This document shows, in pieces, positions 50,055 through 61,800 of a stretch of 64,000 nt of DNA. Numbering within the stretch: position 1 is the stretch's first letter; each line of letters begins with the position of its first letter. The DNA comes from Liolophura sinensis (taxonomy: Eukaryota > Mollusca > Polyplacophora > Chitonida > Chitonidae). Below the pieces are notes generated by a model that did no database searches, was not told the origin of the DNA, and saw only the letters and a program-made list of their open reading frames with translations. The stretch covers positions 2,480,001 to 2,544,000 of the forward strand of contig NC_088300.1 in NCBI RefSeq assembly GCF_032854445.1, written 5' to 3'. Both the position numbers and the translations under genes were made by a program.

Positions 50055-50465
50055 TGCTTGGGGTTTAACGTCGTACATAACAATTTTTCAGTCATATGAC
50101 GACGAGGAGTCATTATGTGTGTGTATATATACTGTGTCTCCTTGTGGCAGAGTCAGTCCATGCCCCCAAAGTGCTGCCGCCGCTGAAGTATCACGCCGAA
50201 GACTCGCAAAGGATCTGTGATCTTTTAATATGAGCTTAGGCGTAGATAGGGATGGCCAGTGGTCCTCACGTTTCAGTACATACAAGCCATCCTTAGACCG
50301 AGGTCTTGGGCTAGCGAAAGATACCAGACATGACACTCCATCCAGCTCTAGCTTCTTTAGCTGAGCGCCAAGCGAGGCATGCAGTAAAAAGTACCATTCA
50401 TTTGGTATGACCCGACCCAGGTTTGATCCCGGTGTCTCTCGACTTCGAGGCGGACTACATGGTTT
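50055..50465 (-). mobile_element. Reverse-oriented SINE related to family B
   Basis: 50055-50115 is the reverse complement of the family B tail (GGGGTTTAACGTCGTACATA, ACAATTTTTCAGTCATATGA, CGACGAGGAGTCAT). The body then diverges from family B (GTCTCCTTGTGGCAGAGTCA, GCTGAAGTATCACGCCGAAG). Near 50415-50455 a GACCCAGGTTTGATCCCGG resembles a tRNA B box. It may be a longer subfamily or two joined elements. Confidence 0.6.
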
Positions 50466-51212
50466 GTAATTTGGAATACCCTATTATCGTACATAATTTA
50501 TTCGGAGCATTTTCTTTCACAAAGTACAGTTTTAGGTTGTTCCCATCTGAACGAAATTTTAAGCCGGTGTGAACAAGTGTGGAGTTCTAAAAAGTGGTGT
50601 ATGTACACAAACAAGATAAGGTTGCAGCCTACAGAAAGATCTGCGAATTTTACATAAAATCTTGCCTTGAGAGATATGATAGATGTAGCGGTATACACAT
50701 GAGACGGACATATATACGTGCATAGATATATACATTTATTAAGTTTTTCTTATATGACGACTTCATCCAGCTAAAGTTTACCCAGACTGTGATAAGTAGG
50801 TCACAGTGAGTACGTTTTTCGCTCGGCGTCATATATAACGGAAATATTGGCGTGGGTGTCAAATATAACCACTACCACAAATGTAACTTCGGATCGGAAA
50901 CGCGCTGATATGGAATTTCCTTGCAGAAAAATACATGATATATCATACAACTGCCACAGTGCCGAGCTCAATTCGTCTTCAGCGTGAAATCATGAAATCA
51001 TGAAATTATATCCTGACACTTCACATTTACGTTCACAAAGATGATTTAATCGACCATATAATTATATGCGTTACATGTAATTTCCAAGTTGGACTTCAAT
51101 GTTTCTCAATGTATTTCGCTCATTTCAAGGCGTTGTGTCATTGCTACAGCGCAGACCTAAGGCTGTCGTATTTATAACCTATACAGAAATACTTTTGTGG
51201 CACCAAAAAAAA

Positions 51213-51378
51213 ACTGACCGTATGTGGAAAGGCCTTTCAGCAACCTGCGCGTGGTCGTGGGTTTCCGCTTACATGGCTCTGCCTTTCCACCCATCATACT
51301 GCTGGCCGCAGAGGTATAAGTGAAATAATCTTGAGTAGGGCCTAAAACACCAATCAAATAAATAAATAAATCAAATAA
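51213..51378 (+). mobile_element. 5'-truncated SINE, family A
   Basis: 3' half of the family: GCAACCTGCGCGTGGTCGTG, GGCTCTGCCTTTCCACCC, GGTATAAGTGAAATAATCTT and ACACCAATCAAATAAATAAA. Confidence 0.8.
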
Positions 51379-51806
51379 AACACATGGACACCGGGCAGAC
51401 TTATGCTTGGCAATTCGCATCGAAGCCATGCGAGAAGTACCAAGATAGCCTGTATAGCCAATTCTAGCCTTTGGTTTTTGTCTGGACCGGATTAGACAGG
51501 TGAATGACTCCACCAGATTACACAGACTAGATCGGATATATACCACATTAAACAATCAATATCAAATTAAGTTTCTGTCAAAAATATATGTTGTTAAACA
51601 TAAATCACTGGCATGCAATATACATCACATCCCGTAAAGAAAACAAGATTACCAGTAAAATTAGTATTTCATATTCATGTAACCTTGACACGCGTAGAAG
51701 CAAAATTTCGGTCGAAATTAACGCCCGCATACTTCAGCTGAATGAAGACTCAAATAATTTCAACCGACTAAACGAACAAACCCGTGTATTTCACCTGTTG
51801 ACGAAT

Positions 51807-52247
51807 TCACAAAAAAACACACCTTCCTGGTTTCACATATTGTTCCTCAGGGCCTGTGCGATAAAAGAAGCAAGCTGAATGTTTCATTTTGTTCTGTATC
51901 CACTTGACGGTAGTAATATCACCGAGGGCAACTCTATATGAGGTCGATGTAATACCTAGAGGATGATTGCCAATATAAGCTTTGTTCTGTATCCACTTGA
52001 CGGTAGTAATATCACCGAGGGCAGCTCTATATGAGGTCGATGTAATACCTAGAGGATGATTGCCAATATAAGCTTTGTTCTGTATCCACTTGACGGTAGT
52101 AATATCACCGAGGGCAGCTCTATATGAGGTAGATGTAATACCTAGAGGATGATTGCCAATATAGGCAATTTCATACACACAGACCTTACATAACATAGCC
52201 AGGAAATCGACCATATGTGTTATTTCGTATTTTGTATATATAAACAT
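51807..52247 (-). other. Open frame with three perfect 31-residue (93-bp) repeats
   Basis: A 146-codon minus-strand frame from ATG 52247 to the stop at 51807. Three tandem 93-bp units (about 51890-52165) each encode AYIGNHPLGITSTSY, R(A/V)ALGDITTVKWIQNK. They differ by only a few bases: GCAACT/GCAGCT changes nothing or A to V. The repeat length keeps the frame. No domain is recognised and I see no signal peptide. It could be a small gene, an exon, or simply a recent in-frame triplication in non-coding DNA. Confidence 0.35.
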
Positions 52248-52560
52248 CCAGCGGATTTAATATCACTCATGCTTTAATAGATGAAATATAATATGTAAGC
52301 ATTCACTATTCACACAAAGAATACTGCATATGCCACCAGAATACCGGAATGCTGAAATTATATGGGGTGGATTTTATTAATGAGATAGATCTTTGAGATG
52401 ATAACCGTTGTTATTGATGTTTATAAAAACTGGCATGAAATCCTATATTCCACAAACGTTTTTTTTTATATGTAATGTTTAATTGGGAAATCAACCGACC
52501 TTATTAATGGTTACTGCGACGGTCAGAATTCTGAATCAGAAATAGTGAAGAAATGAAGTG
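52248..52560. other. Spacer, nothing recognised
   Basis: AT-rich; no gene, RNA or repeat seen. Confidence 0.4.
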
Positions 52561-52564
52561 TGGT

Positions 52565-53450
52565 TATGGCCATGCCATGCGGGTATACACCCTAGGCAAT
52601 GGTTCTGACCATGTCATGCATGTATATATCATAGGCAATGGTTTGGCCTTGCCATGCTGGTAATATACCATAGGCAACAGTTCTGGCCCTGCCATGCAGG
52701 TATATACCAAAAGCAATGGTTCTGGCCTTGTCATGCAGGTATATACCATAAGCAATGGTTCTGGTCCTCTCATGCAAGTATATACCACAGGCAATGGTTC
52801 TGGTCCTGTCATGCAGGTATGTACCATAAGCAATGGTTCTGGCCTTGCTGTGCAGGTATATACCATAGGCAATGGTTCTGGCCTTGTCAGGCACGTATAT
52901 ACCATAGGCAATGATTATGGCCTTGTCATGCAGGTATATACCATAGGCAATGGTTCTGACCATGTCATGCAGGTATATATCATAGGCAATGGTTCTGGCC
53001 TTGCCATGCAGGTATATACCATAGGCAGGAGTTCTGGCCCTGCCATGCAGGTATATACCCTAGGCAATTGTTCTGGCGTTGTCATTTAGGTGTATATAAT
53101 GGTTCTGGCCTTGTCATGCAGGTATATACCATAGGCAATGGTTCTGACCATGTCATGCAGGTATATATCATAGGCAATGGTTCTGGCCTTGCCATGCAGG
53201 TATATACCATAGGCAGCAGTTCTGGCTCTGCCATGCAGGTATATACCCTAGGCAATTGTTCTGGCGTTGTCATTTAGGTATATATAATGGTTCTGGCCTT
53301 GTCATGCAGGTATATATCATAGGCAATGAATATGGCCTTGTCATGCTGGTATATACCCTAGGCAATTGTGCTGGCCTTGCTGTGCAGGTATATACCCCAG
53401 TCAATGGCTTTGGCCCTGCAATGCAGGTATATACCATTGGCAATGTTTAC
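52565..53450. repeat. Minisatellite, 39-bp unit, with 189-bp higher-order duplication
   Basis: About 22 copies of TATATACCATAGGCAATGGT plus TCTGGCCTTGCCATGCAGG. The 13-codon period gives open frames on both strands (up to 131 codons on +, repeat VYTIGNGSGLAMQ). A block from about 52950 to 53100, including an odd shortened unit (GTGTATATAATGGTTCTGG), recurs at about 53139-53290, an offset of 189 bp. No coding context. Confidence 0.92.
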
Positions 53451-53454
53451 TTTG

Positions 53455-54145
53455 GAGATTTCACGAGTAATTATTACATTTGTTACGGTTAACACTACGT
53501 ATTTTAATTAGTCTAACATATTCGCTTCAACATAATGTTAAGCTTCGCAATTTTCATCTTTTTTATTGATTTATTCTAATCGAGTACGTTGTATGGTTGA
53601 TGTGAGACATCAGTTATGCTATCAGTTGGCGTATAAATCTGTGTACTCTATCTGTATAAAGATATATATGTCATAGCAAAAAGACCATTGGTGTTGATAC
53701 TAGATGTGTAAATGTTAAATTTTATAACTGTTTTACACATAAATCACCAAATGAATTTTAAAAACCTCATATTCAATGTTTTAATATATAACTTTTAAGC
53801 GTGTCACGAATTTAAATGTTAATTCAGTTACGGGCCATGCTAATTATACTGTCAGATGGCTGTCTACTCGATATACTTCTATATGAGTCACTGCCTACAG
53901 GTCATGCCTGTTTATACGGTTTATGCAGAATGTATAATGCAGTTTGACGATGCTAAGATAAAATACAGAAGAGAATGTTTATGGCTTCAATCACAATTCA
54001 CCACGTCGTACATGAATACGTGCCACATGGTTTGGAACGTAATTGTACTTATTTGTTTTGAGCTTGTGGCAGAAGTTACATGTGTAATACTATTCTATTC
54101 ACCATTGTCCAAAATTAAAAGATTTTAACAGACACCTGTTATAAG
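53455..54145. other. Spacer, no gene confirmed
   Basis: A 90-codon frame at 53856-54128 (+) has no recognised domain and no splice or start context. Otherwise AT-rich and featureless. Confidence 0.4.
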
Positions 54146-54149
54146 GTTC

Positions 54150-55335
54150 CTCCATGCTCCCTTTGTGGTTTCCTCCCCGTTCCGCCAGATTTTCCCAAAG
54201 CTCCAAACTGCAGTTTTCTCCTTACTCCGCCAGCTGTTTCCTCCACGATACTTCAGATTTTCCCAATGCTCTAAACCACGGTTTTCTCCTTACTCCGCCA
54301 GCGGTTTCCTCCAAATTTCTTCAAATCTTCCCAATACTCCAAGCCGTGGTTTTCTCCTTACTACGCCAGCGGTTTCCTCCACGTTCCTTCAGATTTTCCC
54401 AATGCTCCAAACCGCAGTTTTCTCCATGCTCCGTCAGCTGTATCCTTCAAGTTCCCTCAGATTTCCCAATGCTCCAAGCCACAGTTTTCTCCTTACTCCA
54501 CCAGCTGTTTCCTCCACTTTCCATCAGGTTTCCCAATGCTCCAAGCCACAGTTTTCTCCTTACTCTGCCAGCGGTTTCCTCTACTTTGCATCAGGTTTCC
54601 CAATTCTCCAGGCCACGGTTTTATTCTTACTCCGCCAGATGTATTATCCACGTTCCATCAGACTTCCCAATGCTCCAAGCCGCAGTGTCTCCTTACTTCT
54701 CCAGCTGTTTTCTCCACGGTACTTCAGAGTTTCCCAATGCTCCAAGCCACGGTTTTCTCCTTACTACGCCAGCGGTTTCCTCCACATTCCATCAGATTTC
54801 CCAATGCTCCAAGCCACGGTTTTCTCCTTACTACGTCTGCGGTTTCCTCCACGTTCCATCAGATTCCCAATGCTCCAAGCCGCAGTGTCTCCTTACTTCT
54901 CCAGCTGTTTCCTCCACGGTACTTCAGAGTTTCCCAATGCTCCAAGCCACGGTTTTCTCTTTACTACGCCAGCGGTTTCCTCCATGTTCTATCAGATTTC
55001 CCAATGCTCCAAGCCACGGTTTTCTCATCACTCCGCCAGCGGTTTCCTCCTCTTTCCTTCAGATTTCCCAATGCTCCAAGCCACGGTTTTCTCTTTACTA
55101 CGCCAGATGTTTTATCCACGTTCCATCAGACTTCCCAGTGCTCCAAGCCGCAGTGTCTCCTTACTTCTCCAGCTGTTTCCTCCACGTTCCATCAGATTTC
55201 CCAATGCTCCAAGCCACGGTTTTCTCCTCACTCTGCCAGCTGTTTCCTCCACGTTCCATCAGGTTTCGAAATGCTCCAAGCCACGGTTTTGTCCTTACTC
55301 CGTTCGCGGTTTCCTCCACGTTCAATCAGGTTAAA
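54150..55335. repeat. Pyrimidine-rich minisatellite, 67-bp unit, open in all three plus frames
   Basis: About 17-18 copies of TTCTCCTTACTCCGCCAGCG, GTTTCCTCCACGTTCCATCA, GATTTCCCAATGCTCCAAGC and CACGG. Because the unit has no stop in any plus frame and 67 is one more than a multiple of three, frames of 410, 389 and 339 codons all run through it. Blocks of three and four units repeat (a GCCGCAGTGTCTCC variant at 54679, 54879 and 55147; offsets 200 and 268). Three overlapping frames of equal quality argue for satellite, not protein. Confidence 0.92.
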
Positions 55336-55346
55336 TCTAAACCCCT

Positions 55347-55639
55347 ATCCTTATCCAGTAGGGGCCTCCGTGGCTCAGTTGGTTAACGCGCTAGCGCAGC
55401 GCAATGGCCCAGGAGTCTCTCACCAATGCGGCTGCTGTGAGTTCAAGTCCAGTTCATGCTGGCTTCCTCTCCGGCCGTACGTGGGAAGGTCTTGCAGCAA
55501 CCTGCGGATGGTCGTGGGTTTCCCCCGGGCTCTGCCCGGTTTCCACCCACCATAATGCTGGCCGCCGTCGTATAAGTGAAATATTCTTGAGTACGGCGTA
55601 AAACACCAATCAAATAAATAAATAAATAATCCTTATCCA
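55347..55639 (+). mobile_element. Complete family A SINE with exact 11-bp target duplication
   Basis: Element 55358-55628, about 271 bp. The tRNA-derived head has A box GTGGCTCAGTTGG and B box GTGAGTTCAAGTCC. The body contains GGCCGTACGTGGGAAGGTC and GGGCTCTGCCCGG. The tail is AAACACCAATCAAATAAATA with (AAAT)n. ATCCTTATCCA flanks both sides (55347-55357 and 55629-55639) with no mismatch, so it is recent. It inserted just past the end of the 67-bp array. It serves as the reference for all other family A copies. Confidence 0.95.
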
Positions 55640-56290
55640 CAACCAAATGCAAATATATACGATGCGTTTTTCAAGCCACTCATGAGTTAAATGATATTTG
55701 AAAAATCATAATGATGGAAATATTATTTTATTCTACTTTATTTTATTTTAAGTACTTTATTAAATCCGGGTATTTATGACTCTATATTTTCAAAGCTGCA
55801 CCAATGTATGACGCGAAATACCCATGCATGACCTCTATCGCAGAAGTGATATAGTTTTAAGTATCTGTCGAGAAATACCGGTCAGCTAACCTGGGCGTTG
55901 TTTTGAGGTATGATCTCAGTATCAGGAGCTGGCATGCCCCGTCTCGGTGAAGGGGTTATAGAGCGCTAATATCACATCTTCTGCTATAAATTGGACACAT
56001 TTTAATCTCACATTTCTGTGAGAACTACGTGCTATTAATTCCCCATGAAAAAAATATTCCGTTTATACCGTTGTCCATCTCACCCAGTACATCGAATTAT
56101 CTTCTTCAATCGGAGTTGCATGGTAATTACAGCGGTATGAATATCAGAAACATTACAGCGCTGCACTTTGTGTTGCAGAACGAGTGCTTCCATAATAAAT
56201 AAATTCCATAGATAGTTAAAGTTATTTTTTAAATAATACCCAATAATGTCACCAGCTGATTTTGTCTCAAGATCTCATTAATGTTTAGTA
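55640..56290. other. Spacer, nothing recognised
   Basis: AT-rich; no exon or repeat family recognised. Confidence 0.4.
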
Positions 56291-56291
56291 T

Positions 56292-56450
56292 AGTTTATTT
56301 ATTTTATTTGATTGGCGTTTACGCCGTACTGAAGCATATTTCACTTATACGGCGGAGGCCACCATTATAATGGGAGGAAACCGGACAGAGCCCGGGGGAA
56401 ACTCACGACCATCCGCAGGTTGGTGGCGGACCATCTCCTCGGCCACGGAA
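56292..56450 (-). mobile_element. Family A SINE, reverse orientation, 5'-truncated
   Basis: The reverse complement of family A: TTTATTTGATTGGCGTTTAC, GCCGTACTGAAGCATATTTC, ACTTATACGGCGG, GGGAGGAAACCGG, ACAGAGCCCGGGGGAAAC. Confidence 0.82.
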
Positions 56451-57355
56451 GCCATATTTATAAGAAGACGTGTTTGGGCTGAGTTTGCTGTATTCCCTGC
56501 ACATGCATGCATGAACTGTTTACTTGTCTTAAAGGGATTATATGTGCCTGTTATTATTCTGTTCAGCTTGTTTATCTCGATGTAATTATTATATCATGGA
56601 AGTCAAACCTCGCCAAATATGGATTGACATCTGTTTGGTGTATACGATATGAACCTTTTGTACATACATGCACGGGATCGGACTCGCCCATCCCTATGAT
56701 GACACCTGCAGGTGGTTGTCACAGCGATGTTGGCGTCATGCTAGTGATTCACCGTGCCATTGTATAGACACCTGGGTCCTATTCTCTGCCCTGACATACT
56801 TCCCAAAGAATCATATTCCCAAAGAATCAATGTTACTGGTGTTGACAAAACTTGCGCAAGCTCATGTCAATGGAATTCTGTTTTGTAAGAAGAACCTACT
56901 AGAAACGGGTCAGTGAAGCCTATGTTAAGAGTATAGAAAAACGTTCGCCTCCAATTCATGGACGAATAAACTTCTGTAAGTGTTAATTCTATAGTACATT
57001 TAAAGAAAAGCAAAAAAAACCCCCCAAAAAACAAAACAAAAAAAGACAAAACAAAACAAAAAAACAAAACAAAAAAGCACGTAGAATGCAAGTTTTTAAC
57101 AAAATAGGTTGAATTGACACTGGGTCATGCCTGTCTTGAATAATATTGGTATATCCCATATATATATTCTAACTATCTGTACAGAATTGATAGTTTTGCT
57201 CCGCAAAGGGTCCATAGTTATGTTGGCACTTCTTAATGACATCTTATTTTGAACTATTGCTATGTATTCAGATATGATACATGTACATTTCGTTCATCCG
57301 TATATATTCGAATGAGCAGATGTGACTCTGTATACAAGCTACTACACAGTAGATA
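56451..57355. other. Spacer with an A-rich tract
   Basis: 57008-57078 is a low-complexity run of A with interspersed C (AAAACAAAAC type). No gene supported. Confidence 0.4.
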
Positions 57356-57723
57356 TCAAATATCTCCCTTCCGGCCCCTATAGCACAGTTGGTAGAGCAG
57401 TAGATCCAGGGTCAGTCCTGGGTCGAGTCACACCTAGACCTTAAAAGAGGGAGTTGTAACTTCCTCGCTTGGCGTTCGGCATGAATGGGGGCAGTGCAAA
57501 GACTGGTTGGCCCGTATCAATATAACGGATCGGACAGGGCGACTTACTTGCCTTCGGTAAGACGTCTCAGTGAAGCAGCACTAGATAAAAGAGCGGTGGA
57601 AATCCGTCTTGCAACAAGGAGGCACATTACATGCTCTCTAAGGACTCCTTCGTCGCCATGTGACTGAAAAATTGTTAAGTACGACGTTAAACCTCAAGCA
57701 CTCACTCACTCACTCAAATATCT
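57356..57723 (+). mobile_element. Complete family B SINE with exact 10-bp target duplication
   Basis: Element about 57366-57713. A box TAGCACAGTTGGTAGAGC, B box GGGTCGAGTCAC, body CTTAAAAGAGGGAGTTGTAA, tail GTACGACGTTAAACCTCAAG then (CACT)n. TCAAATATCT occurs at both ends (57356-57365 and 57714-57723). The (CACT)n tail, unlike the A-rich tail of family A, suggests that a different LINE mobilises it. Confidence 0.92.
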
Positions 57724-58726
57724 GCCTGATTATAAGTAACCTCATCCGGGCTATATACACAGATTTGTACCTGTCGCTTCTACTGCCGCATATATTATTG
57801 GATGTGAACGCTCACATTCTAACACTGTTTATCATAACCCCACAAAAGCCCTGAATGACGACGTATTCCTAAAATATGGCTGTGTCAGACCTGCTCTTTT
57901 CTATACATCTGTATGTAAGTTTTTAATAAAACTTAACGTCATTCTCTCGCTCACCATTTAAATGCAGGGTTTTACAGCTCATTTGTATACACGAGTGTCT
58001 AACTTTTTTTCGGCACAATTTGTATTTATCTCTTTGAATTTTTTATATAATGGCACAATAGATGCGTGATCTTCGCCCACACCTTCACGACTCCGATTTT
58101 CTGAGCGTATGTAAGTATATCACTGATTTGTCTTCTGTCGCCAAACCAAGAGGTTCGTCCATATCTTCAGTCCCTTGCCCCGTAGCTGAGGATTTTAGGA
58201 CGGCGCTGTACAGCTCGCGCACTGCGGAATGCTTGACAGTGCAAGAAGGGGGATGTGTGGTTAGGTTTCGTTAATACATGAATCACTTATATGATACACC
58301 TCCTACGTCAGGTTAACACACGGAGGACACAGCGAGCTTTGAGCCGTGACCGCTACCCGGCCAATACAACTTTATACCCGTCTCACACAAGAGCGCAGAG
58401 TGCCGAGAACTTCATTCCGGACAGGTATATTTAGCCAGGCCAGTTATTTTAAAGCGACGACTGAAAAATCGTGATCAGTTCAGAGAGAAATATTTCCGCG
58501 CCTGCCTGTTCAGGTAAAAAATTTATAAATTTAGAGAACTTCGGAACTACTTTCTGTTGTCGTGAAATGGATGGAACTTTGCTGTGGCGGAGAGTGACTT
58601 AATATTCTACGCGGGGAGGCAGTCAGTTGCACGCTGACACATTGGGCCTACTGTTGACGTCTGAGTAGCAAAATACCAGTGGATAGAGCACCGCTGATTT
58701 CTGTTGCAAGGACCCGCCTGTAGGCA
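57724..58726. promoter_or_regulatory. Upstream region and likely 5' UTR of the Rho-family gene
   Basis: GC content rises from about 58300 towards the ATG at 58727, as expected for a promoter and 5' UTR. No TATA box was picked out. A 70-codon frame at 58062-58274 has no recognised domain. Confidence 0.4.
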
Positions 58727-58862
58727 ATGGTTATGGGGTCCCGCGACATTAAGTGTGTGGTGGTAGGGGATGGAGGGGTGGGCAAAACAAGCATGTTACT
58801 GTCCTACACCACGGGGGATTTCATGATGGAATACGTGCCCACTGTGTTCGATACTTTCTCAG
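58727..58862 (+). CDS. Rho-family small GTPase, first coding exon only
   Basis: The exon encodes 45 residues and ends in phase 1 at a GTAGGT donor. Rho GTPases switch between GDP and GTP states at membranes to control actin. P-loop GDGGVGKT spans residues 14-21, with Gly in place of the Ala usual at the Rac/Cdc42 position 13 equivalent. Switch [12 protein letters not shown] holds the Mg-binding Thr. IKCVVVGDG and LLSYTTGDF are closest to the Rac/Cdc42/TC10 branch, but the subfamily cannot be set from one exon. Two ATGs are in frame (58727 and 58733); the family normally starts a few residues before the first beta strand, so both fit. The G3-G5 motifs and CAAX end were not found in the remaining 5.1 kb, so the first intron exceeds that length. 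Confidence 0.88.
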
Positions 58863-61800
58863 GTAGGTCAGATTTGAAGGAAAAAAATGACAGTTGTTCT
58901 ACTTTGACCCATGTTTTTTTTTAAAACCCAATCCTACAAGTGCTTTAAAATTGTTTATAACCACAAATTTCAAGATGGTTCTCAGAGCCATGAAGTTGTG
59001 TAATGGCGGTGTTAACCCATACCTGTGCCCAGATTATAAACAGAAGGCTGTAAATACCTGTATAGATATTCCAACACACGTCATGTAAGAGGTATTAACA
59101 TTATACAAGACAGTTACCAAATCATCATACATCATCATATATATCCAATTAGGAGTTAACCAAACAGTTAACCTCATCTTATTGTATCGTATATGTGTGT
59201 GGAGAAATCACCTATATACAATAGTACCCAGTATATAAAGAATCGCCCTTGTTTCCCGGTTATAAGTGGCCAGGTAGCACGGTACCGGTGAATTCTTGTC
59301 GTGATAACAATGGATTCTGCACTGAATTAATTACCAGGTCTACGTTTTCTATCATCCTGACCTCGAGACCATATATAGATAATCTGTGTTGTCGTGAGCA
59401 TTGTTTTATAAGCAGCTTATAATTATGTAAGGCTTGAGTTTAAAATTTCAGCCTGTTATCGGTCTTAATTAACGCATTCAGACGCCTAGTCGCCTGAATG
59501 TTACATGTCGATGTGCTATCATCCATTCTGTAAACGTACATTCAAGCTAAAGAACAACACACCCTGATATAGCCAGTTCAAGAAACAGACCACTCAGTGC
59601 TTTGCGTGACGCTGAGACACATGAACTATAAAGGCATTTCCCCTTATAATATAAACGCTGTAGCACAACTGTATGCATAGCTGTGTAATCCTACATAGGC
59701 TCTTGTTTAAGTCATTATAATATTTTTTTAAAAATATACTGGGTAACCGGTTTTATGACTGACTATTTTTCTCCAAATGAACTGCATACAACTGCTATAC
59801 AAAGGACACACGGGAATATATATGAATAATGTATAAAACCTAGCATGTACATGTGTATGGCCTAGACGATAAATAATCGTGACGCATTTTACAGCGGATC
59901 TGAAAACTCCAGTCTTCCAGTCTTAAACTGTATTTATGTTAATTTTCCGTCTTAATTTTCCACGTGAATATTAAAGTTTAACTATTCATATAGACAATCT
60001 GTAGAGCTCTTTAACATGCATGCAAATGGCGACACGCCCTCATTACCATTGTCCACATACATCCTCGCGTTCGTAATTAATTCCATATAGCGTACCCGAT
60101 TACAGGAGCCCCATGCGCTGTCCCCCGTGGGTTAGACTATGACTTAACATGTGGCATATACCTGACGAGGTGGGTATTCCCTGGGGCTCTGACACCCACA
60201 TATACCTGGGCGCGTGGTGTGTATGTGAAATAAAACATTATAATCGAATTCCTGTGTATAAATAAGAAATTATAAATACCATTTGCGTTTCATCTGTTCA
60301 TAGCCACCAAGTGGAAAGAATCACATGTTTTCATCGGTGAATAATCAAGTCATGCAGTCTAAAAAATTATCGAATATCAAACCAATCGATCAATTGATCG
60401 ATCGATCGATCACCATGCGGATCAAATTAACAATGCTTCCATTCCCCCAAACCACCTTGTAAGAACACATTTAATGATCATTCATTTGCCTTCTGAATAG
60501 CTCAAGTAATGACTGACATATTACAACAGGGTTTTTCGAAATACATTCTACGCCTAACTCATTCTCAACATGAGTCCCTTCAAATGTGATACGGGACCGG
60601 TAGATCCAGGATCAATCCTTGATCGAGTCACCCCTAAGACTTTAAAAGAGGAAGTTGTAACTTCCTCGCTTGGCGTTCAGCATGAAGGGGATAGTGCAAC
60701 GACTGGTTGACCCGTATCAGTATAATGGCTCGGGCGGGCGGCTTACTTGCCTTCGGTAAGTCGTCTCAGTGAAGCAGCACTAAATGAAAGAGCGGTGGAA
60801 ATCCGTCCTGCAACAAGGAGGCACATTACACATACATGCACCCTAATGATTCCTTCGTCGTCATATGACTGAAAAATTGTTGAGTACGACGTTAAACCCC
60901 AAGCACTCACTCACTCAAATGTGATATTGTATTGAAAGAGGTCATATTCCCTGCGACTCTGATACAAGCATGTTTGCGATTGAAAACAATTTTCGTTAAA
61001 TAGTTTGCCTGTTTAAATAGATTTTCTTTCTTAACTATTTTTTAAGAGAAAAGTGTTCCTTAATCATCAGTCAGGAGTGTCACTTGGCGATGTACGTTAT
61101 TAATTATTTGCTCTATTCTCTCCCGCTGGGTGCTAGGCTCGGGGCTGAAGGTGTGAGATATAGCCGTGATTCATGATGCACTGAGGCAAACCTCGATACC
61201 GGGGGCTGGGTTATGGCGGAGCCCCGGAGGGACACAAATCAAATAATTACACCCTTAAATAAATAATTAATTAATTAGTTCCTATAAGTTAAAGACAGTA
61301 TCTCTCAGAAGTGCTTCTTTGTAAACATTATACAGTCATAAGACGTGTACCGATATCCAACTTGTTGTATACGTGTACATATATATGTATATATCAAAGT
61401 TAACATAGCTTACATATATTATTCAGTATATTTAAACATGTGCCACTGTTTACATTCATGTTACATTTTATACAGAACTAGTTCGAACTAGAGAAGAATT
61501 TAAGGAGTAATACAGCACCACGTGCAGCTCTGGTAATAATGTTTTGTTTGTATTTTTTTTGTTTTTTTCTTTTGTTTTTTTTGGCTCCAAGGTCTTTGAT
61601 AGTTCATTGACAGTCATGAATATATATTGAGAGAGTAGCTTATGTTTTATGCTGCATAGATGGGGGCTAATTTGCTGCAACAGTCCTTGTGTCGGGTGTG
61701 GGGGAATGTGGTGGTGGTAGTCGCAGTGTGAGGAGGATGGGGGAGCAGATTTAGGGGTGAGGGGGCAGATTCAGCCCTATTCCAGGTTAATGAAAACATC

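Noticed and set aside
54154..55555. Plus-strand frames of 410, 389 and 339 codons that look like a large Pro/Ser-rich protein
   Set aside because: Products of the 67-bp array with no stop in any plus frame; the end of one frame even reads into the SINE at 55358.
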